NCBI RefSeq assembly: GCF_010731575.1
Contig: NZ_AP022617.1
Coordinates: 3,410,001 to 3,474,000, forward strand
DNA length: 64,000 nucleotides
Reading direction: 5' to 3'
Source of the DNA: Mycolicibacterium monacense
GTDB taxonomy: Bacteria > Actinomycetota > Actinomycetes > Mycobacteriales > Mycobacteriaceae
Positions 60,198 to 64,000 of the stretch are shown piece after piece; position 1 is the first letter of the stretch; every line of letters begins with the position of its first letter. The position numbers and the translations under genes were made by a program. The notes below the pieces were generated by a model. The model was not told the DNA's origin. It did no database searches and was given only the letters and a program-made list of their open reading frames with translations.

Positions 60198-61172
60198 TCA
60201 GGCCTTGCACTTCTCGGATCCCGTGACCTCGCAGACCTTGCGCACCCCGTCGTAGGCGGAGTCGTCGACCGCGACCACCCCCCATGCGCGCTCGTCGGTG
60301 ATCAGGCAGTGGTCGCCCTCGCAGAAGCCCTCGGCCGCCATCACCTTGCCGTTGGCCTTCTCGGTGAAGATCGCCCTGAGCTTGTCGATGGCCTCGGCGC
60401 CCAGCGCGTCGTTGGCCGCGAACACCGATCCGGCGATCATCTCCGACTTCCACACGGTCTTCAGGTCGCCGGGTGCGAGATCGCCCTTCTGGACCATGGT
60501 TTCGTCGACCATGCTGTCGAAGGCGAAGCCCGCGTCGCAGTCACCGTTCTTGATCGACAGCGCCGAGGCGTCGTGACCGCCGGCGTAGATCGGCGTCATC
60601 GCCGCGGAGATGTCGGCCTCCGAACCGGATTGGATCACCCCGGCCTCGATCAGGCCCGCACTCGGATAGAGGAATCCGGAGGTCGATCCGGGATCGACGA
60701 AACACACCTTCTTACCGGCGAAGTCGGCGAGGCTGTTGACCGACGCATTGTCGGAGCGGGCCAGACCGTAGGACTGGTAGCCGGGCTCGGCGCCCTCCTC
60801 CTCGACGACGGCGCCGAGCGGTGTGATCTCGGCGCCGTTGAGGCCGGCGACCACGTAGGCGAAGGGTCCGAAGAACGCGAGATCGACGTTGTCGGCGATC
60901 ATCCCCTCGACCACGCCGGCGTAGTCGGAGGCCTGGACGAACTCGATCGTCGATCCGGTCTCCTTCTCCAGCAGCTTGATCAGCGGGTCGTAGCTGGCGC
61001 GCATGTCGGCCGAGTTCTCCGCGGGCACGGCGGCGAGGGTGATGGTGGCCGGAAAGCCGGAGTCACCGGACGCCTCGGAACCGTCCGAGCCCGAACACCC
61101 GGACAGGGCCAGGGCCGCCGCGGCGACGGCGGCGACGGCGGCGGCGGCGAGGGATGCGTATCGATTGATCAT
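60198..61172 (-). CDS. phnD: Phosphonate-binding lipoprotein of the ABC importer
   Basis: 324 residues from the ATG at 61172 (AAGGAC upstream). A lipobox LALSGC puts the lipid-anchored Cys at residue 26. The mature part has the PhnD/phosphate-binding fold: TITLAAVPAENSADM near 43, DLAFFGPFAYVVA near 96, VDPGSTSGFLYPSAG near 158 and GAFAFDSMVDE-like residues (GFAFDSMVD) near 222. Family members bind 2-aminoethylphosphonate or related compounds; in M. smegmatis a PhnD homologue was linked to phosphate uptake, so ligand is likely but not certain. Confidence 0.92.
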   Translation of the reverse strand: MINRYASLAAAAVAAVAAAALALSGCSGSDGSEASGDSGFPATITLAAVPAENSADMRASYDPLIKLLEKETGSTIEFVQASDYAGVVEGMIADNVDLAFFGPFAYVVAGLNGAEITPLGAVVEEEGAEPGYQSYGLARSDNASVNSLADFAGKKVCFVDPGSTSGFLYPSAGLIEAGVIQSGSEADISAAMTPIYAGGHDASALSIKNGDCDAGFAFDSMVDETMVQKGDLAPGDLKTVWKSEMIAGSVFAANDALGAEAIDKLRAIFTEKANGKVMAAEGFCEGDHCLITDERAWGVVAVDDSAYDGVRKVCEVTGSEKCKA

Positions 61173-61203
61173 GTCGGACAGTCCTTTTCGAATGATGTGG
61201 TGG

Positions 61204-61875
61204 TCAGGCGGAGAGCAGGAGCTCGGGGAGGCGGGCGACGGAGTCCAGCACGTGGGTCGCCCCGGCGGCGCGCAGCGCCCGTTCGTCGTGCGCACCGGTC
61301 AGCACACCGGCGACGGTGACGGCCCCGGCCCGCAGCCCGCAGGTGACGTCGCTCGCCGTGTCACCCACGACGGCGACGCTGCGCACGTCGTCGACACCGG
61401 CGCGCATGAGCGCGGTCAGCACGAGGTCGGGGTGCGGACGGCCGCGCACACCCGGTCCGGGGGCCAGCACCAGGTCGGCGAGCCCGTCCCAGCCGAGCGT
61501 GTCGAGGATGCGCTGCTGGGTGGCCGGGCTGAACCCGGTGGTCAACGCCACCTGGACGCCGGATGCGCGCAGTTGCGAGATCGCCTCCGCCGCACCGGGG
61601 ACGGGTTGGACACCGCCGTCGATGTAGTGGTCGTAGGCCTTCTCGAAGGCGGTGTTGGCCGCCTGCGCGCGGTCATCGCTGCCGAACAGCGCGCGGAAGA
61701 CCTCGATCTTGGATTGGCCCATGGTGTCGACCACGTACCGGCGTGCCCGGTCGCGTTCGGCGCCGTCCTCGGGCACGCCGACGGCGGTCGCCGCTTCGTC
61801 GAAGGCACGGATCACCAGTCCGTCGTCGCGGACCGTCGTGCCTGCCATGTCGAGTACGGCGAGTTCTGTGCGCAT
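61204..61875 (-). CDS. Phosphonatase-like HAD hydrolase (PhnX-like)
   Basis: 223 residues from ATG 61875 with GGAAGGTG before it. HAD motif 1 is DMAGTT at residues 9-14, the DxAGTT form of phosphonoacetaldehyde hydrolase. Lys56 in TMGQSKIEVFRAL lies where PhnX has its Schiff-base Lys (MGxxKxxHxRAL). Motifs 2 and 4 are LTTGFSPAT near 91 and VVGDTASDV near 166. The most likely substrate is phosphonoacetaldehyde or an analogue, giving an aldehyde plus phosphate. Family TIGR03351 by pattern. A PhnF-type operator lies 76 bases upstream, between this gene and the oxidase gene. Confidence 0.85.
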   Translation of the reverse strand: MRTELAVLDMAGTTVRDDGLVIRAFDEAATAVGVPEDGAERDRARRYVVDTMGQSKIEVFRALFGSDDRAQAANTAFEKAYDHYIDGGVQPVPGAAEAISQLRASGVQVALTTGFSPATQQRILDTLGWDGLADLVLAPGPGVRGRPHPDLVLTALMRAGVDDVRSVAVVGDTASDVTCGLRAGAVTVAGVLTGAHDERALRAAGATHVLDSVARLPELLLSA

Positions 61876-61950
61876 GCCGATCACCTTCCGATGTGGTCTG
61901 GGCCAAAGAGTTCCGACGAGTGGAACCGCAGGTGAACAGCTGCCGACAAA

Positions 61951-61964
61951 CTGGTCTATACCAA
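61951..61964. promoter_or_regulatory. PhnF-type operator, downstream copy
   Basis: The core TGGTCTATACCA (61952-61963) is the exact reverse complement of the second copy's core TGGTATAGACCA. It lies between the oxidase and HAD genes, so the HAD-phn genes may have their own regulated promoter. Confidence 0.7.
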
Positions 61965-61970
61965 TCGCGG

Positions 61971-63086
61971 TCACAGGCCGAGGAGGTTGGCGGTCTGTTC
62001 GGCCAGCGCGGGTCCCAGCGTCATCCCGCGACCGCCGGGACCGGTGATCACGTGGACACCCTCGCCCGGCGACCGGCGGCACACAAGCTCGTGCGGGTCG
62101 ACGCACTGGCTGTAGACACCCGCCCAGCGCCGCTCGACCGCGGGCAGCGCACGGCCCAGCAGCTCCTCGACGAGTCCGGTGAGGTAGGCGTACGGGTCCT
62201 CGGAGACGTCGAAGGTGAACGGTTCGCGGTACTCGTGGGTGTCGCCGATGGTGAGTCCGCCGTCCAACCGCTGCACGCACAACAGCTGCATGTGGTGCTG
62301 TTCGGCGACCACGTCCTGCGGTTGGCCGCGTACGAGGTCGTCGGCCGCCGCACCCGTGAAACCCGGGTAGTAGCGCATGCTGTCACCGTCCGCGACAGCC
62401 GTGGGGAGGGTCTCGCCCAGCGGCGCCGTCTGCATCATCTGCAGCCGCACCCGGCGCACCGGCAGGTCGCCCGCCAGCTCGCGCACCAGTCCCCCGTGGG
62501 CCGCACCCGCGCACACGATGACGAGGTCTCCGACGTGGCGCCGGCCGTGGTCGTCGCGCACCGTCTGCCCGGCCACCTCGCGCGCTTCGGTCGAGGACAG
62601 GAAGGTGTACCGCCCGGTGGCGGCGAGATACTCTCGCATCGCCGGGAGCGCGCGGCGAGACTCCACAGCGGCGTCCCTCGAACAGAGCAGTGCGGCAACG
62701 AATTTCCCGCGGAGCGCGGGGTTCAATGCGCGAGCCTGTTCGGGTTCGACGAGGGTGAACCCGCGGACGGCGGCGTCGGGCCGGGCGGCGACCTCCTCGG
62801 CCACCGCGACCTCGGCCGGTGTGCGCAGCACGGTGAGCGACCCGGTGGCACGGAAGCCGATTCCGGGTACGGCAGCGCCGAGTTCCTCCCACAGTTCCCG
62901 CGCGCGCAGTGCGGCGTCGAGTTCCCCAGTGGCCCGCCCGGATACCCACACGAGGCCGAAGTTGCGCACGGTGGCGCCCCGTGCCTCCGGCTCACGCTCG
63001 AGGTGGACGACCTGATGGCCGCGCCGCACCGCTTCGATGGCGTGAGTGGTACCGAGGATTCCGCCGCCGACGATGATGACCCGCAT
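61971..63086 (-). CDS. FAD-dependent amine oxidase of the phosphonate cluster (TIGR03364-like)
   Basis: 371 residues from ATG 63086, preceded by GGAGGG. DAO-fold features: IIVGGGILGTTHAIEAVRRG (residues ~4-23), then a Glu at the end of the second strand (LEREPEARGATVRNFG), and the C-terminal GPGGRGMTLGPALAEQTA. Enzymes of this group recur in phosphonate operons, and some oxidise 2-aminoethylphosphonate or its N-methyl form to phosphonoacetaldehyde. That would feed the HAD gene next door. First gene of the minus-strand operon, opposite the HD gene. Confidence 0.85.
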   Translation of the reverse strand: MRVIIVGGGILGTTHAIEAVRRGHQVVHLEREPEARGATVRNFGLVWVSGRATGELDAALRARELWEELGAAVPGIGFRATGSLTVLRTPAEVAVAEEVAARPDAAVRGFTLVEPEQARALNPALRGKFVAALLCSRDAAVESRRALPAMREYLAATGRYTFLSSTEAREVAGQTVRDDHGRRHVGDLVIVCAGAAHGGLVRELAGDLPVRRVRLQMMQTAPLGETLPTAVADGDSMRYYPGFTGAAADDLVRGQPQDVVAEQHHMQLLCVQRLDGGLTIGDTHEYREPFTFDVSEDPYAYLTGLVEELLGRALPAVERRWAGVYSQCVDPHELVCRRSPGEGVHVITGPGGRGMTLGPALAEQTANLLGL

Positions 63087-63160
63087 GGGCGCACCCTCCC
63101 GCCGTCCGGCGACGGGGCGCCGACGCCGAGGTGGTCGCCAGGCGAACGCCACGTGAACCA

Positions 63161-63174
63161 TTGGTATAGACCAA
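63161..63174. promoter_or_regulatory. PhnF-type operator in the divergent promoter
   Basis: TTGGTATAGACCAA is a perfect palindrome (5+4+5). Its 12-base core TGGTATAGACCA equals the PhnF site I recall from M. smegmatis phnD/phnF. It lies between the oxidase (starts 63086) and HD (starts 63194) genes and could control both. Confidence 0.8.
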
Positions 63175-63193
63175 TCGCTGTTAGGCTGGGCCC

Positions 63194-63724
63194 GTGACGA
63201 TCCGCGAGCAGACGGTCACCCTTCTCGGCTCATTGCGCGGGGTGTGGGACGAGGTGGCCGTCGACGAACTCGACCATGCCCTGCAGTCGGCGGCTCGCGC
63301 CCTCGAGGACGGCGCGGACGACGAACTCGTGCTCGCCGCGGCCCTGCACGACATCGGCCACAGTCCGCTGTTGGCCGGTGGTTCCGCGGCGCACGACCGC
63401 ATCGCCCTGGAGTGGCTGACTCCACGGTTCGGCGCCCGTGTGGGGTGGCTGGCCGGCGCCCACGTCGCGGCCAAACGCCATCTCGCCGCGACCGAACCGG
63501 GTTACGCCGCTGCGCTGAGCGACGTCTCGATCACCTCGCTGCACCGGCAGGGCGGCGCCGCGGTCGACCCCGAACTGGTCGCCCACCCGTGGTGGCACGA
63601 CGCGCTCCGCCTGCGGCGTTACGACGACGCCGCCAAGGACCCTGCAGCACAAGGTGCCGACATCGAGACGGTCGTGACCGTGGCCGAACGTGTCGCAGCG
63701 GGGCAGAATGAGCGTTCGTCGTGA
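63194..63724 (+). CDS. PhnZ-like HD-domain protein of the phosphonate cluster
   Basis: 176 residues from GTG 63194. The HD-fold metal ligands are visible: DHALQSA (His28), LHDIGH (His52, Asp53, His56) and AHVAAKRHL with His89 and His95, then a C-terminal Asp region. It matches the HD proteins of phosphonate operons (TIGR03276; PhnZ), mixed-valence diiron oxygenases that cleave the C-P bond of hydroxylated aminoethylphosphonate. PhnZ's mobile Tyr and Glu appear replaced (Trp18 and a shifted acid), from a remembered alignment, so the exact reaction is unsure. Overlaps the regulator start (GTGA). Confidence 0.8.
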   Translation: MTIREQTVTLLGSLRGVWDEVAVDELDHALQSAARALEDGADDELVLAAALHDIGHSPLLAGGSAAHDRIALEWLTPRFGARVGWLAGAHVAAKRHLAATEPGYAAALSDVSITSLHRQGGAAVDPELVAHPWWHDALRLRRYDDAAKDPAAQGADIETVVTVAERVAAGQNERSS

Positions 63725-64000
63725 CCACCGACGCGATCCGCGTGTCGAAGACCCACCTCATCCGCACCGAACTCGACAGTCTGCTGGCCGGATCGGCCGT
63801 CGGCGATCCGGTGCCGGCAGAGCGCGAACTGGCGGTCCGCTTCGGGGTGGCGCGGGAAACGGTGCGCCAGGCCCTGCACGAGTTACTGGTGGAGGGCCGC
63901 ATCGAACGCCGGGGCCGCGGCACGGTGGTCTCGAAACCCAAGCTCGTCCAACCGCTTTCGCTGAAGTCGTACACCGAGGGTGCGGTGGAGATGGGCCGCA
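63721..64000 (+). CDS. GntR-family regulator, PhnF/HutC-like (3' end outside window)
   Basis: The first 93 residues of a GntR regulator. The winged HTH is complete: PAERELAVRFGVARETVRQALHELLVEGRIERRGRGTVV (in part RELAVRFGVARETVRQALHE). The C-terminal effector domain is cut off; the start of a UTRA-type domain is hinted by LSLKSYTEGAVEMGR. Coupled to the HD gene by a GTGA overlap. The two TGGTATAGACCA palindromes nearby make it the likely PhnF homologue repressing the cluster. Confidence 0.85.
   Translation, partial: MTTDAIRVSKTHLIRTELDSLLAGSAVGDPVPAERELAVRFGVARETVRQALHELLVEGRIERRGRGTVVSKPKLVQPLSLKSYTEGAVEMGR

Overview
The window reads as chromosomal DNA of a fast-growing environmental mycobacterium (Mycolicibacterium-like). 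It is GC-rich, many starts are GTG, and stop/start overlaps of the ATGA or GTGA kind are frequent. Gene order follows, from memory, the M. tuberculosis Rv3248c-Rv3285 block: sahH, tetR-rubB-rubA-alkB, an amino-acid permease, an FAD protein, manA, a SIS protein, pmmA, whiB2, fbiA-fbiB, manB, wbbL, rmlD, lcp1, then later fadE25, purE, purK, a GtrA protein, accD5-accE5-maf-sseA-sufE and accA3. No rRNA, tRNA, CRISPR array or insertion sequence was seen.

Layout. 0-4.5 kb: accessory genes on the minus strand (TPR membrane protein, ANTAR-GAF regulator, secreted lipase, M20 amidohydrolase). 4.6-10.1 kb: sahH and the alkane hydroxylase operon alkB-rubA-rubB-tetR, with a readable promoter/operator, then an APC permease. 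10.2-25.2 kb: the conserved cell-envelope and cofactor core, covering GDP-mannose supply (manA, pmmA, manB), rhamnose linker synthesis (rmlD, wbbL), an LCP ligase, F420 synthesis (fbiA, fbiB) and whiB2. 25.3-43.8 kb: a large exopolysaccharide (EPS) locus inserted in this core. It encodes wecB, Wzx-, Wzy- and Wzz-type proteins, at least four cytosolic glycosyltransferases, a GT87-like membrane transferase, a polysaccharide deacetylase, a beta-helix protein, an FAD oxidoreductase and a phosphoglycosyl transferase. birA lies inside this locus instead of beside accD5. 43.8-56.0 kb: conserved fadE25-purE-purK and acyl-CoA carboxylase genes, with a second phosphoglycosyl transferase next to accD5. 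56.8-64 kb: a phosphonate uptake and catabolism cluster (phnC, phnD, a fused phnE, a phosphonatase-like HAD, an FAD oxidase, an alcohol dehydrogenase, a PhnZ-like HD protein) under a GntR regulator that runs off the end.

How the genes work together. The GDP-mannose and dTDP-rhamnose genes feed cell-wall polymers. The EPS island adds a complete Wzx/Wzy-style pathway: initiation by a phosphoglycosyl transferase, extension, flipping, polymerisation and trimming. The carboxylase genes, with BirA biotinylating AccA3, make malonyl- and methylmalonyl-CoA for lipid synthesis. The phosphonate cluster contains two copies of the 12-base palindrome TGGTATAGACCA, which I recall as the PhnF operator of M. 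smegmatis, so its control is unusually legible. The most notable items are the EPS locus, the PhnF-operator phosphonate cluster and the alkB control region.
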